Below, piece after piece: positions 1 to 10,007 of a stretch of 64,000 nucleotides of DNA (the stretch's first letter is position 1; every line of letters starts with the position of its first letter). The DNA lies in assembly GCF_016864555.1 (NCBI RefSeq), contig NZ_CP044011.1, forward strand, positions 2,995,501 to 3,059,500, given 5' to 3'. Source of the stretch: Sinorhizobium sp. BG8. Its GTDB lineage: Bacteria; Pseudomonadota; Alphaproteobacteria; Rhizobiales; Rhizobiaceae. Below the pieces are notes generated by a model. That model was not told where the DNA came from, searched no databases, and was given only the letters and a program-made list of their open reading frames with translations. Both the position numbers and the translations under genes were made by a program.

Positions 1-806
<806 letters not shown>

Positions 807-824
807 GGCAGGCCCTCAAAAGAC

Positions 825-858
825 AAAGCCCGGTCAGAAATGACCGGGCTTTTTTTTT
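825..858 (+). terminator. Intrinsic terminator of gltA, overlapping the 3' end of lpxB
   Basis: A perfect 12-bp stem (825-836 with 841-852, arm AAAGCCCGGTCA) has a GAAA tetraloop and runs into nine Ts (850-858). It directly follows the gltA stop. The lpxB stop codon on the other strand is complementary to 834-836, so the last lpxB codons lie inside the loop, the 3' arm and the T tract. Confidence 0.93.
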
Positions 859-2015
859 GTCAGCAGTTCGAGGACGATCGCCGCGGCGTGTTCTCCAGGC
901 GGCATTTCCGTCTGCATCCGTCGATGGACAAGCGCGTAGCCTTCCATGACCGCGCGACGCTGAAGTGTGTCGCAGGAGAACCTCTCGATCGCACGCGCAA
1001 GGGCCGCGGGACGAATTGCCTCGTTCAGATATTCCGGCACGATGACGTAATCAGCAATCAGGTTGGGCAGCGCCGCAGTCCAGGTCTTAATGCGTTTCGC
1101 CATCAGCTTGACCAACCAGTCGACCTTGTAACAGGAGATGGCTGGAACACCTGCGAGTGCTAGCTCGAGAATAACCGTTCCCGAGGCGGCGAGCGCGACG
1201 TCTGCCTCCGAGAAGGCCTTCCACTTGTCGGCCACTGTCGCCGTGATGACCGGCTTGATCGCCCAATCCGCCGTGAGTTCCCTGACCAACGCTTCCTGTG
1301 TCGATACCGTCGGCAGGAGAAATCGCATGCCGGGATTTCGCGTGGCGAGCATCTGGACGGTTTCCGCAAAGAGCGGCATCAACCGGACGATCTCGGTCGA
1401 TCTTGATCCGGGCAAGAGGAGGCAGGTCGTTTGCGCCGGATCTTGCAGCACTTCCTTGGCAAGCTGCTGCCTCCGGATTGCCTGAACCCTGTCATCTGCA
1501 GAAAGCCTGTGCCCTACATAGGTGGTCGGCGGACCGCCCAGCCTCGCCATGACTTCCGGCTCGAACGGCAGCACCGCCAAGACGTGGTCCACATAGGGCA
1601 CCATCTGGCGCGCGCGTTCTTCCTTCCAGGCCCAGACGCTGGGACACACGTAGTTCACGATCGGAAGATCGGGTAGTTTCCTGCGCACCTTCCGGGCAAC
1701 GCGGTGCGTGAAATCGGGACTGTCGATGATGATGAGAACGTCCGGTTTTTCCGCGACGATCGCATCGGCTGTCTGTCGAATGCGCCGGACAAGGCTTGGC
1801 AGCCGGGCGAGCACTTGCGTAAGTCCCATGATCGACAGTTCGGAATAGTCGAAAAGAGACTGGAGGCCCTGCCTGTGAAGGGACTCGCCGCCGACGCCGA
1901 CCAGCGACACCCCATTGGGCAATCTCCGCCGGAGCGCTTCGACCAGATCACCGCCCAGAAGATCCCCCGAAACCTCTCCGGCGATGACTGCGATCTTGAG
2001 CGGCGTTCCTGTCAC
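834..2015 (-). CDS. lpxB: Lipid-A-disaccharide synthase
   Basis: The 393-residue protein is a GT19-family glycosyltransferase. It joins UDP-2,3-diacylglucosamine to lipid X to form the beta-1,6-linked disaccharide of lipid A on the inner face of the cytoplasmic membrane. The family N-terminus (KIAVIAGEVSGDLLGGDL), the GVGGE and ELSIMGL segments, the donor-site stretch LLPGSRSTEI and the C-terminal AASGTVILELAL are all present. Length matches the family (~380-395). Its ATG overlaps the lpxI stop by 4 bp (ATGA), so translation is probably coupled. It is the last gene of the minus-strand envelope operon, and its final codons form part of the gltA terminator. Confidence 0.96.
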   Translation of the reverse strand: MTGTPLKIAVIAGEVSGDLLGGDLVEALRRRLPNGVSLVGVGGESLHRQGLQSLFDYSELSIMGLTQVLARLPSLVRRIRQTADAIVAEKPDVLIIIDSPDFTHRVARKVRRKLPDLPIVNYVCPSVWAWKEERARQMVPYVDHVLAVLPFEPEVMARLGGPPTTYVGHRLSADDRVQAIRRQQLAKEVLQDPAQTTCLLLPGSRSTEIVRLMPLFAETVQMLATRNPGMRFLLPTVSTQEALVRELTADWAIKPVITATVADKWKAFSEADVALAASGTVILELALAGVPAISCYKVDWLVKLMAKRIKTWTAALPNLIADYVIVPEYLNEAIRPAALARAIERFSCDTLQRRAVMEGYALVHRRMQTEMPPGEHAAAIVLELLTKKKPGHF

Positions 2016-2890
2016 GTGGCGGGTGTCCTCTGGCGCGGAAGGATCCCGGTCACGAAGAGCCCCCTCGAATTTGCCTCGTCCGCAAGTCTTTCGCTCTCGA
2101 GGACGAGCGAACGCCCGGCTTCGACTGCAATCCCGGCAAGGCCGGCATCGGCAGCGCGGCGCAATGTCTCTATGCCGATTGACGGCAGGTCGGCACGCAC
2201 ATCCTGATTGGGTTTGCAGAGCTTGACCAGGACGCCCTTGCGTCGCGCGGAGATGCGACCCTGCCGCCTAAGCTCGCTGACCCTTTCAAGCATGGCATCG
2301 GTGCCTTCGGCACCTTCGAGCGCCACCACCCTGCCCCCGACGGCGACTGCCCCCTGCCCGACATCGAGATCTCCGAGTGCGAGGGCTGCCGCGGAACCGG
2401 CAATGATGTCGTGCCGGTCGTCATCGTCGGGCCGGACGCGTCCGATCGGTCCCTCTACGGCGAGCAGGTCGGGCACAATATCCTGTACGCCGACCACTCT
2501 TACGCCGTTGGCCTCGATCAGGCGGATGACCATCTTGAGAACTTTGTCGTCGCCGCCCGTGATCAAGGTCCGGACGATGGCCGGCATCTGCATGATTGTC
2601 TTGAGAGTTGGGCGGATATCACGCCATTCGGGGCGCCGGCGAACCGCACCCGAGAGAACGGCCCGATCAATGCCTTCCCGGCGAAAGGCTTCGCTCATTC
2701 CCGCATAGTCGCCGACGCCGACGGTCTGGTGATCGAAGGAAGACCAGTCCTGGTCGGATTCGTTGCCAAGGGCGAGAATATAGGGGCTTTCTCCCCGAGA
2801 GCGCGCCGCTTCCGCCACATAGAGCGGAAGCAATCCTGCGCCGGCGATGATTGCCAGCCGCTTCGAACTGTCGGGCTGGCGTATGCTCAT
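2012..2890 (-). CDS. lpxI: UDP-2,3-diacylglucosamine pyrophosphatase LpxI
   Basis: A 292-residue DUF1009-family protein. LpxI hydrolyses UDP-2,3-diacylglucosamine to lipid X (2,3-diacylglucosamine-1-phosphate) and UMP, replacing the unrelated LpxH of gammaproteobacteria. The N-terminus RLAIIAGAGLLPLYVAEAAR and the C-terminal segment PSIGIETLRRAADAGLAGIA are typical. I start it at MSIRQP (ATG complementary to 2888-2890), five bases after the lpxA stop; the same frame is open farther upstream but would run into lpxA. It lies between lpxA and lpxB, as in other alphaproteobacteria, and overlaps lpxB by 4 bp. LpxI rather than LpxH is a useful lineage marker. Confidence 0.93.
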   Translation of the reverse strand: MSIRQPDSSKRLAIIAGAGLLPLYVAEAARSRGESPYILALGNESDQDWSSFDHQTVGVGDYAGMSEAFRREGIDRAVLSGAVRRRPEWRDIRPTLKTIMQMPAIVRTLITGGDDKVLKMVIRLIEANGVRVVGVQDIVPDLLAVEGPIGRVRPDDDDRHDIIAGSAAALALGDLDVGQGAVAVGGRVVALEGAEGTDAMLERVSELRRQGRISARRKGVLVKLCKPNQDVRADLPSIGIETLRRAADAGLAGIAVEAGRSLVLESERLADEANSRGLFVTGILPRQRTPAT

Positions 2891-2895
2891 CCGGT

Positions 2896-3708
2896 TCAGC
2901 CCTTGTTTCCTCGATTGGGCGAGGAAAGCGCACGGTCGCTGTCTACCGCAATGAAATCCAGGATCTCCATCACCGGCGCGCAACCCGCATATTCGTCGCG
3001 GATCGCGGCGGCATTCGCCCTGATCGAGCCCTCGCCTTCGAAGATCTGCTTGAAGGCACGGCGGACAGTGTGGATCACAGACTTCTCGATACCGGACCGG
3101 CTCATGCCGACCACGTTGAGGCCGCCGAGAACGCCCGGGTTTCCATTCAGCATGCCGTACGGGATGACGTCATAGGCAACACCCGAAAGCCCGCCAACGA
3201 AGGCATGGCGTCCGATGCGCGCGAATTGGTGAACAGCTGATCCGCCACCAAGGATGGCACGGTCCTCGACCGTCACATGACCGGCAAGCATCACGTTGTT
3301 CGACAGGATGATGTCGTTGCCGAGGATGCAATCGTGCGCCACATGCGAATAGGCAAGAAACAGGTTGCGATCGCCGACGACCGTCTTGCCGCCCCCACCT
3401 GTCGTTCCGGTGTTCATCGTGACGCCTTCGCGGATGGTATTCATCTCGCCAATTGAAAGCGTCGTCTCCTCGCCGGCGTGATGGATGCTCTGCGGATCGC
3501 CGCCGATGACTGCGGATGGGAAGATGCGGGTGCCACGGCCGATTGTGGTGCGTCCCGTGACGACGACATGGGTGAGAAGCTCCACGGCATCGCCCAGCAC
3601 CACCTTCGGCCCGACATGGCAAAAGGGTCCTACCACGACGTTCTCGCCGATCACCGCACCGTCTTCCACGACGGATAGCGGATGGATCTTCGCACTCGCT
3701 GCAATCAT
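2896..3708 (-). CDS. lpxA: UDP-N-acetylglucosamine O-acyltransferase
   Basis: A 270-residue left-handed beta-helix acyltransferase that adds a 3-hydroxyacyl chain from ACP to UDP-GlcNAc, the first step of lipid A synthesis. Hexapeptide repeats fill the N-terminal two thirds. The catalytic His is in the conserved stretch around residues 120-130 ([12 protein letters not shown]), the [12 protein letters not shown] motif follows, and a helical tail closes the protein, as in E. coli LpxA. Its ATG is only 2 bp after the fabZ stop, so it belongs to the tightly packed lpxD-fabZ-lpxA-lpxI-lpxB run. Confidence 0.97.
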   Translation of the reverse strand: MIAASAKIHPLSVVEDGAVIGENVVVGPFCHVGPKVVLGDAVELLTHVVVTGRTTIGRGTRIFPSAVIGGDPQSIHHAGEETTLSIGEMNTIREGVTMNTGTTGGGGKTVVGDRNLFLAYSHVAHDCILGNDIILSNNVMLAGHVTVEDRAILGGGSAVHQFARIGRHAFVGGLSGVAYDVIPYGMLNGNPGVLGGLNVVGMSRSGIEKSVIHTVRRAFKQIFEGEGSIRANAAAIRDEYAGCAPVMEILDFIAVDSDRALSSPNRGNKG

Positions 3709-3710
3709 TT

Positions 3711-4178
3711 TCAGGCTTCTTCCTTGTTGACGATCATGGCGCCGATATCAGCTTCGGCGACAAGTTGCCCATCAACTTTTGCATCACAGTGAAACTTCCA
3801 GATATTGCCCCGCTGCTTCTGCTTGGACACGTGGAACTCGACGCGATCGCCGGGCACGACCGGCTTGCGAAAACGCGCATTGTCGATGGTCATGAAATAG
3901 ACCAGGTTCGAGCCGCGACCAGACTTGCGTGCGCAGATCGCACCGGCAGTCTGCGCCATGCCCTCGATCAGAAGCACGCCTGGCATGATCGGCTGATCCG
4001 GGAAATGACCGGTGAATTGCGGTTCGTTGACCGTTACGTTCTTGATCCCGATCGCCGAATTGTCTCCGTCGATGTCGATGATCTTGTCCACCAGCAGAAA
4101 CGGATAGCGATGGGGAAGAAGGGTCAGAATCTCACGCAACTCTGCTACGCCGAGAGTTGCTTTCGGCTCATCACTCAT
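3711..4178 (-). CDS. fabZ: 3-hydroxyacyl-[ACP] dehydratase FabZ
   Basis: The 155-residue hotdog-fold dehydratase of type II fatty acid synthesis removes water from (3R)-3-hydroxyacyl-ACP. The active-site His lies in [14 protein letters not shown] and the catalytic Glu in [13 protein letters not shown]. FabZ competes with LpxA/LpxD for hydroxyacyl-ACP, which explains its conserved place inside the lipid A operon. The start overlaps the lpxD end by 8 bp (4171-4178). Confidence 0.97.
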   Translation of the reverse strand: MSDEPKATLGVAELREILTLLPHRYPFLLVDKIIDIDGDNSAIGIKNVTVNEPQFTGHFPDQPIMPGVLLIEGMAQTAGAICARKSGRGSNLVYFMTIDNARFRKPVVPGDRVEFHVSKQKQRGNIWKFHCDAKVDGQLVAEADIGAMIVNKEEA

Positions 4179-5237
4179 CTTTTGCTCCCTGCTTTTTGTC
4201 TCTCTTGCTGGCCCTCAGGGACATCTCGGCGATATCGCGAAGGAAATCGCGCATGGGACGCGCCGGAATCCCGCCGTACCGTTCGCCGGCCGGAATGTCC
4301 GCGACGACACCGCTCATCGCGGCGATCTGCACTCCGTCCCCGATCGTGATATGTCCGTTGATTCCCGATGCGCCGCCGATCATCACGCCATCTCCGATGC
4401 GCGTGCTGCCCGCGATGCCCACACCACTGACGATACCGCAGTGGCGGCCGATGCGGACGTTATGGCCGACCTGCACCTGATTGTCGATCTTCGTTCCTTC
4501 ACCGATGACAGTGTCGTCCATCGTGCCTCGGTCGATCGTCGTGTTCGAGCCGATTTCCACGTTGTCCTGGATGATCACGCGGCCAACCTGCACGATCTTG
4601 ATCATGCCCCCTTGGGGCCTGGTCCGTAGCCGAAGCCATCCTGGCCGATACGCGCACCAGGGTGGAGGATCACTCCATTGCCGACAAGGGCGCATTGCAC
4701 CGTCACGCCGGCCGCAATCGTGCAGTCTCTTCCGATCTTGACCCCTGCACCGATGATGGTACCTGCGCCGATCCGCGTCCCCTCGCCGATCTCGGCGTCC
4801 TTGCCGATGACGGCCATAGGCTCGATCTCGACGTTGGCTTCGATCCGCGCGCTGGCGTCGACATAGGCTGAAGGAGAAATTTCAGCAGGCATCGAGACGG
4901 TCGCAGCCGGTCTCATGGCCTGCGGATGAAGAATTTCACCGGCAAGCGCGAATGCGGTGTGCGCGCGGGATGTCACGAGGACAGCAACGTGGGAAGGCAC
5001 GAGCGGGGCGAGCGCGCGATCGCACAGGATCGCGGACGCTTCGCAGGTGTCGAGCTCACCTTTGCTCTTGCGCGATAACATGTAGCATAGATCCCCGGTC
5101 TTGGCCCGATAGACGGGAGAAACCCTGTGGATCAGCTTGTCGGCTGCCGACGCATCAACGAGCTCCGCCCCAAGGCGGGTCGCCAGGTCGCCCAGGCGAA
5201 CACCGTCGTGGGACGGAAAAAACCAATTATGTTCCAT
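4171..5237 (-). CDS. lpxD: UDP-3-O-acylglucosamine N-acyltransferase, with a -1 frameshift at a G run
   Basis: LpxD N-acylates UDP-3-O-acylglucosamine in lipid A synthesis. The first 211 residues (to [14 protein letters not shown]) hold the N-terminal uridine-binding domain and the first hexapeptide coils. The remainder, from [20 protein letters not shown], is in another frame and carries the other coils and the C-terminal helix. Adding one C to the plus-strand run 4607-4611 (G5 to G6 on the coding strand) restores a 355-residue protein, the normal family length, with no other change. Because the gene is ordinarily essential and both halves are fully conserved, I treat this as a probable sequence error. 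It lies 50 bp downstream of bamA. Confidence 0.93.
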
Positions 5238-5287
5238 CCGCTATAGCTCCAGAACAGTTCACGTTTCGCAGTTCTGGACTGCCAGGA

Positions 5288-7621
5288 TCAGAACTGCGAA
5301 GAGATGCCGAACTTGAAGCGCTGGGTCTCGTCGAAGTCTTCTTTCTTGATCGGGATCGCGTAGTCGAACCGCAGCGGGCCGAACGGAGACGCCCAGATCA
5401 AGCTTGCACCGACGGAGGCCCGCAGAGAGGCATCCGTGCCTTCGGCCGTATCGCCACCCAGCTTGACCTTATTGCCGTAGAGCGTACCCGCATCAGCGAA
5501 TACCGCACCGCGGAAACCGGCGTCACGCGATACGCCCGGAAGCGGGAAGGATGCTTCCGCCGACGCGGTGAAATAGGTCGTACCGCCGAGCGAATCGCCG
5601 TTGGTCATGCGCGGGCCGATACCGGCGCTCTCGAAGCCGCGAATATCGCTGGAGCCGAGCGTGAACTGGTCGAAGACCTGAACATTTCCGTTCGTGGGCG
5701 TCATGTAACCGGCGCCGAGCGCAAGCGAGCCGATGATGTCGGCGTCGCGCATCAGCGTCTGATAGTAACGGCCCTTACCGTAGATCTTGTAGTAGTCCGA
5801 ATCGCCGCCGATACCCGCGAATTCGTTGGTCAGGGTAGCATAGATACCCTCCCTCGGAAGAATGCGGTCATCGAGCGAATCATAGGTAATCACGTTCGAT
5901 ACAGACGAACGCACCCACGGACCCTGCGTCACCACTCGACGGTAAGGCACGGACAGATCGTCAAGATCACCCGAGTTGTAGTCGAATTCCGTATAGTTGT
6001 AGCGGAACGTCGTCGACAGTTCTTCGGTGATCGGAGCGGTCACGCGAAGGCTGAAGCCCTGCGTGTTGACCGAGTAGTTGTCCTCGGAGTCGTCCTCGTT
6101 GCGGAAGAGGTCGAAACCAGCCGCCAGACGGTAGCCGAGGAAGTACGGCTCGGTGAAGGACAGGCTGTAGTCGCGCGAATCGGCGCCTGCACCTGCAGCA
6201 ACCCGGATGTACTGACCACGGCCGAGGAAGTTCTTTTCTTCGATCGAGGCTTCAACCTTGAAGCCGCCGTCGTTGCCAGTCTCGTAGCCGGCGCCGATGC
6301 CGAACGAACCGGTCGACTGATCCTGAACGTCGACGACGAGGACGACACGATCGGGCTGGCTGCCCTGCGTCGTGGAAATGTTGACGGCAGCAAAGAAGCC
6401 GAGCGCCTCCAGGCGACGCTTCGCGCGAGTGATCACTTCCTGGTTGAAAGCGTCACCTTCGCTGATGTCGAACTCGCGACGAATGACATAGTCACGGGTA
6501 CGGGTGTTGCCGCGGATCTCAATGCGCTCGACATAGGCACGCTCGCCCTGGTCGACGAGGTAGTCGACCGCGATGGTGCCGGTGCCGAAGTCACGGTTGC
6601 CGCGCGGGGTAACGCGCGCGAACGGATAACCCTTGGCAGCCACGCGCCGGGAGATCTCCGACATGGAGTCCTGAACGTCACGGGCACTGTAGGTGCGGCC
6701 GGGCTTCGTCTCAAGCAGACCCCTCAATTCTTCGGGGTCAATGCCTTCGACGGTCGATTCGACATTAACGTCGCCGAACTTGTAGCGCTCGCCCTCTTCA
6801 ACGGTGAACGTTACCGTGTACTTGTTGGTCGCCTCATCAAGAACAGCTTCCGAAGAGATGACCCGGAAGTCGGCGTAGCCGTTATTGAAGTAGAACTGGC
6901 GCAGCGCTTCTTCGTCAGCGCGCAGCTTGTCCTCGTTGTAAACGTCCTTGCGCGACAGGAAGGTCAGGATACCGGATTCCTTGGTATTGATGACCGACTG
7001 GAGCCGCGAATTGCTGTAGGCCTGATTGCCGACGAAATTGATCTGGGCGATCTTCGTGCGATCACCTTCGTTGATGACGAAAGCAAGGTTGACGCGCCCT
7101 TCACCGACAGGAACGACCTGCGTGGTCACAGTGGCATCGCTACGGCCGATTGCGGCGTAGGCATCGCGAATCGCCTGGATGTCGGACTGGACGGTGGTCT
7201 CGCTGTACGGTCCGAGCGATTCGGAGCGAACAACCGTCTTGAGCTTCTCGTCCTTGATCTTCCGGTTGCCGTTGAAGACGACCTGGTTGATCAGCTGATT
7301 CTCGGAAACGGTGACGACCAGCGTTCCGCCGGATACGCCCATCTGCACGTCCGAGAAGTAGCCGGTCGCGAAGAGACGTTGGATCGACGCATCGATATCT
7401 GTGTTGCTGAAAGTCTTGCCGGGCACGATCGTGATGTTGGCGCGGACCGTCTCAGCGCTTACGCGCGTCGCCCCACGAACCTCGACGCGCTGAATCACGG
7501 CAGCTTGTGCAGAAGTAGCGGAAACAAGGGTGACAGCAGTACCCCCGGTGGTCACCAAACTCGCAGACAGCGCAACGGCGGACACAGCGTTCAAAAATCT
7601 TGAACCAGCTTTCATCTTCAC
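5288..7621 (-). CDS. bamA: Outer membrane protein assembly factor BamA
   Basis: The 777-residue Omp85-family core of the BAM complex, which inserts beta-barrel proteins into the outer membrane. A signal peptide of about 40 residues ends near TSAQA. Five POTRA domains follow (beginning at VIQRVEVRGATRVSAETVR), then a 16-strand barrel from about residue 430. Barrel landmarks are GSSDIRGFESAGIGP (the conserved loop 6 RGF motif), GPLRFDYAIP and a C-terminal aromatic beta-signal (FKFGISSQF). It is the usual neighbour of rseP upstream and lpxD downstream. Start ATG is complementary to 7619-7621; 238 bp separate it from rseP, leaving room for its own promoter. Confidence 0.97.
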   Translation of the reverse strand: MKMKAGSRFLNAVSAVALSASLVTTGGTAVTLVSATSAQAAVIQRVEVRGATRVSAETVRANITIVPGKTFSNTDIDASIQRLFATGYFSDVQMGVSGGTLVVTVSENQLINQVVFNGNRKIKDEKLKTVVRSESLGPYSETTVQSDIQAIRDAYAAIGRSDATVTTQVVPVGEGRVNLAFVINEGDRTKIAQINFVGNQAYSNSRLQSVINTKESGILTFLSRKDVYNEDKLRADEEALRQFYFNNGYADFRVISSEAVLDEATNKYTVTFTVEEGERYKFGDVNVESTVEGIDPEELRGLLETKPGRTYSARDVQDSMSEISRRVAAKGYPFARVTPRGNRDFGTGTIAVDYLVDQGERAYVERIEIRGNTRTRDYVIRREFDISEGDAFNQEVITRAKRRLEALGFFAAVNISTTQGSQPDRVVLVVDVQDQSTGSFGIGAGYETGNDGGFKVEASIEEKNFLGRGQYIRVAAGAGADSRDYSLSFTEPYFLGYRLAAGFDLFRNEDDSEDNYSVNTQGFSLRVTAPITEELSTTFRYNYTEFDYNSGDLDDLSVPYRRVVTQGPWVRSSVSNVITYDSLDDRILPREGIYATLTNEFAGIGGDSDYYKIYGKGRYYQTLMRDADIIGSLALGAGYMTPTNGNVQVFDQFTLGSSDIRGFESAGIGPRMTNGDSLGGTTYFTASAEASFPLPGVSRDAGFRGAVFADAGTLYGNKVKLGGDTAEGTDASLRASVGASLIWASPFGPLRFDYAIPIKKEDFDETQRFKFGISSQF

Positions 7622-7859
7622 AACTTACCTTTGTTTCAACGTCACGAAACAGGGGCTTGCGCCCCGACTCCGGTCACGTTTGCCGTTTTAACCGCTTTTG
7701 CCATACAAGCAAGGTCGCCCGTTAATTTCTGTTTACTTCGATTCAAACCGTGGCCCATTGGTCACTACGGACTGAAATCAGGGTAAACAGACTCTTATTG
7801 CGACCGCCGCATCAGCGGAAAAAACTCCCTCAATTCTTCTCTGCGCGAACCTTTCGGTC

Positions 7860-8993
7860 TCAGCCCAGAAGTCGCGAAATATCATTCCACGTGGCGAAAA
7901 CCATAAGCATCAGAACGAGCATCATCCCGATCCTGAAAGCGATTTCCTGCGCACCAGGGCCGACCGGTTTTCCCCGGACAGCCTCAACCGCATAAAACAT
8001 CAAATGGCCGCCATCAAGTACCGGAACGGGCATTAGGTTCAAAAGTCCAATGGAAACAGACAGAACGGCTGCAAGCTGAAGCACTGCTGCAACACCGAGC
8101 GTCGCCATCTGGCCGGACGCCTGGGCGACACGGATCGGACCACCGAGCTGATCGGCCTTCATTCGCCCCACGACGAGGTTCGACAGGTAGTCGAAGGTCC
8201 CTGTCACGATATGCCAGGATTGCACCACGCCCTGCCCCACGGCTGCGAGCGGACCATATTCAATGACACGGAAGTTGCCGCTTTCCTGCGTGGTCACAAT
8301 GCCGATGACGCCAAGTTCCATCTTGTTGCCGAACTGGTCGGTGAGCTCGGTACGCTGGGGGATCATCGGAAGATCGAGAGTGGCGCCATCCCGGCGGATC
8401 GTGACGACGACCTGCATCTCCGGTCGCACGCTCACATACCGCCGCACGTCGTCGAACGTGTTTACGGGGGTGCCGTCGAGGGCAACGAGAAGATCTCCCG
8501 GCTTCACACCGGCCGCCGCGGCGGCACTGTCGGGCCGGACTTCGGACACGATCGGATCGGCGACCTGACGTCCGTACAGGGAGAACATGACAGCGAAAAT
8601 CGCGATCGCGAGGATGAAGTTGGCGAACGGCCCGGCCGCTACAGTGACTGCGCGTCTCCAGAGCGAAGCACCGAGAAAAGTCCGTGCCTTTTCCTGCTCC
8701 GACAGGGTCGTGAACTTGCCATAGTCGGGCGTGGATGCCGCATCGTCGTCGCCGTTGAACTTGACATAGCCCCCGAGCGGGATGGCGCAGAGCTTCCAAC
8801 GCGTACCGTGCCGGTCGTTGAAGCCGATCAGTTCCGGACCGAACCCGACCGAGAAGGCCGTGACGCCGATTCCGCACCAGCGCCCGGCAAGGTAATGGCC
8901 CATCTCGTGGACGAAGACGATGAGCGTCAGCACGATGAGAAATGGAACAATGTAGCCAGTGAGCAGACTGGCAGCGTTCAAAAGCATATCCAT
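7860..8993 (-). CDS. rseP: RIP metalloprotease RseP/MmpA (site-2 protease)
   Basis: A 377-residue M50 intramembrane zinc protease. The zinc site HEMGH is at residues 29-33 in the first membrane helix. One periplasmic PDZ domain (about residues 130-210, PDSAAAAAGVKPGDLLVALD) follows, then the second metal-binding motif near NLMPVPVLDGGHL and a last membrane span. Such proteases cut membrane-anchored anti-sigma factors or signal-peptide remnants; in Caulobacter the homologue MmpA degrades PodJ. Position between cdsA and bamA is the conserved order. Only one PDZ domain is seen, against two in E. coli RseP. Confidence 0.95.
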   Translation of the reverse strand: MDMLLNAASLLTGYIVPFLIVLTLIVFVHEMGHYLAGRWCGIGVTAFSVGFGPELIGFNDRHGTRWKLCAIPLGGYVKFNGDDDAASTPDYGKFTTLSEQEKARTFLGASLWRRAVTVAAGPFANFILAIAIFAVMFSLYGRQVADPIVSEVRPDSAAAAAGVKPGDLLVALDGTPVNTFDDVRRYVSVRPEMQVVVTIRRDGATLDLPMIPQRTELTDQFGNKMELGVIGIVTTQESGNFRVIEYGPLAAVGQGVVQSWHIVTGTFDYLSNLVVGRMKADQLGGPIRVAQASGQMATLGVAAVLQLAAVLSVSIGLLNLMPVPVLDGGHLMFYAVEAVRGKPVGPGAQEIAFRIGMMLVLMLMVFATWNDISRLLG

Positions 8994-9018
8994 AACCCGA
9001 TTTCCTACTGCAAAACTC

Positions 9019-9039
9019 CGAAAACCGGAATCGTTTTCG
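9019..9039. repeat. Short palindrome in the rseP-cdsA gap
   Basis: CGAAAAC (9019-9025) and its exact complement GTTTTCG (9033-9039) flank a 7-base spacer. Similar GAAAACCGG-type palindromes are common between genes in Rhizobiaceae, so this may be a dispersed repeat. No T tract follows on either strand. Confidence 0.4.
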
Positions 9040-9173
9040 TGAAATGACTAAGCACGGTTACAAAATGATCCCGCTCATGCGGCAAGCCTTCTTGCGAACG
9101 TGACGCTTTGACGCGCCTGCAACCTGACGCCATTCGCCCGCGGACTGTAGCGAACCCTATCGGTTCAGAACAG

Positions 9174-10007
9174 TCACAGCCCAAGAACGAATGCGGCAAT
9201 GGAGCTTGCCCCGTTGTCCGTGAGAAGAGCTTGGGCAAGCCCAAGCATGAAAGCTGCAAAGCAGGCGAAAACGAGGCCATCGACCCTGTCCATGACGCCG
9301 CCGTGTCCCGGAATGAGACGGCCAGAATCCTTCACGCCGCAGCGGCGCTTCACGAAGGATTCGAACAGATCCCCGATCTGGCTGAACGCGGAGAGGACGA
9401 CGGCCATGAAGGGCACCCACAGTCCGGTGAGCGGGAAAAACACACTGTAGAGGGCAGTGCCTGCAATCACTGCCGATACCAGGCCGCCAATCGCCCCCGA
9501 CCAGGTTTTGCCCGGAGAGATGCGTGGGGCGAGCTTGGGACCGCCGACCGCGCGACCGACGAAGTAGGCGAGAATGTCGGTACCCCAGACGACGGCGAAG
9601 ACAAAGAGCATCGCGATGAGCCCGGTCATGTCGTTGCCGCGTATTTCGGCAAGCGATAGTGCTGTCAGCCCGGCATAGGCAACGCCTCCGGGAAGCCACC
9701 CGTCCTTCCCGTTCACGATGGAATAGACCGTGGATGTCGCCACGGAGACCAGCACGATGCCGAGCCCCCACTCGCCAGAATCAAGCAGAACCGACAAACC
9801 GGCTGCCGCCACGCTCGCCCACCCGAAGGCGTTTCCGCGAAAATCCGTTTCCGCCAGGCGGGTCATGCTCGACCATTCGTGGTACACGAGCAGCGATATC
9901 GCCACGGCAAGCGCCTTGAAGGCTAATCCGCCGAACCATGTTGCGACGAGAACCACGATGGCCAGGACGATCCCTGAGCCGATACGCAGTCGAAGTTCTT
10001 TTTGCAT
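9174..10007 (-). CDS. cdsA: Phosphatidate cytidylyltransferase (CDP-diglyceride synthase)
   Basis: A 277-residue polytopic membrane enzyme that makes CDP-diacylglycerol from phosphatidic acid and CTP, the branch point for all phospholipids. The C-terminal family signature (S-F-V-K-R-R...K-D-S-G-R...P-G-H-G-G...D-R) is complete near residues 205-230, and about eight hydrophobic segments are visible. I start it at MQKELRL (ATG complementary to 10005-10007), which shares one base with the uppS stop (TGATG). The frame is open much farther upstream but that part is antisense-type composition inside uppS. Confidence 0.95.
   Translation of the reverse strand: MQKELRLRIGSGIVLAIVVLVATWFGGLAFKALAVAISLLVYHEWSSMTRLAETDFRGNAFGWASVAAAGLSVLLDSGEWGLGIVLVSVATSTVYSIVNGKDGWLPGGVAYAGLTALSLAEIRGNDMTGLIAMLFVFAVVWGTDILAYFVGRAVGGPKLAPRISPGKTWSGAIGGLVSAVIAGTALYSVFFPLTGLWVPFMAVVLSAFSQIGDLFESFVKRRCGVKDSGRLIPGHGGVMDRVDGLVFACFAAFMLGLAQALLTDNGASSIAAFVLGL

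Noticed and set aside
4952-7603. 883-codon plus-strand open frame opposite bamA
   Set aside because: It is the antisense shadow of bamA, rich in Arg, Val and Asp, with no recognisable domain; bamA itself is unmistakable.
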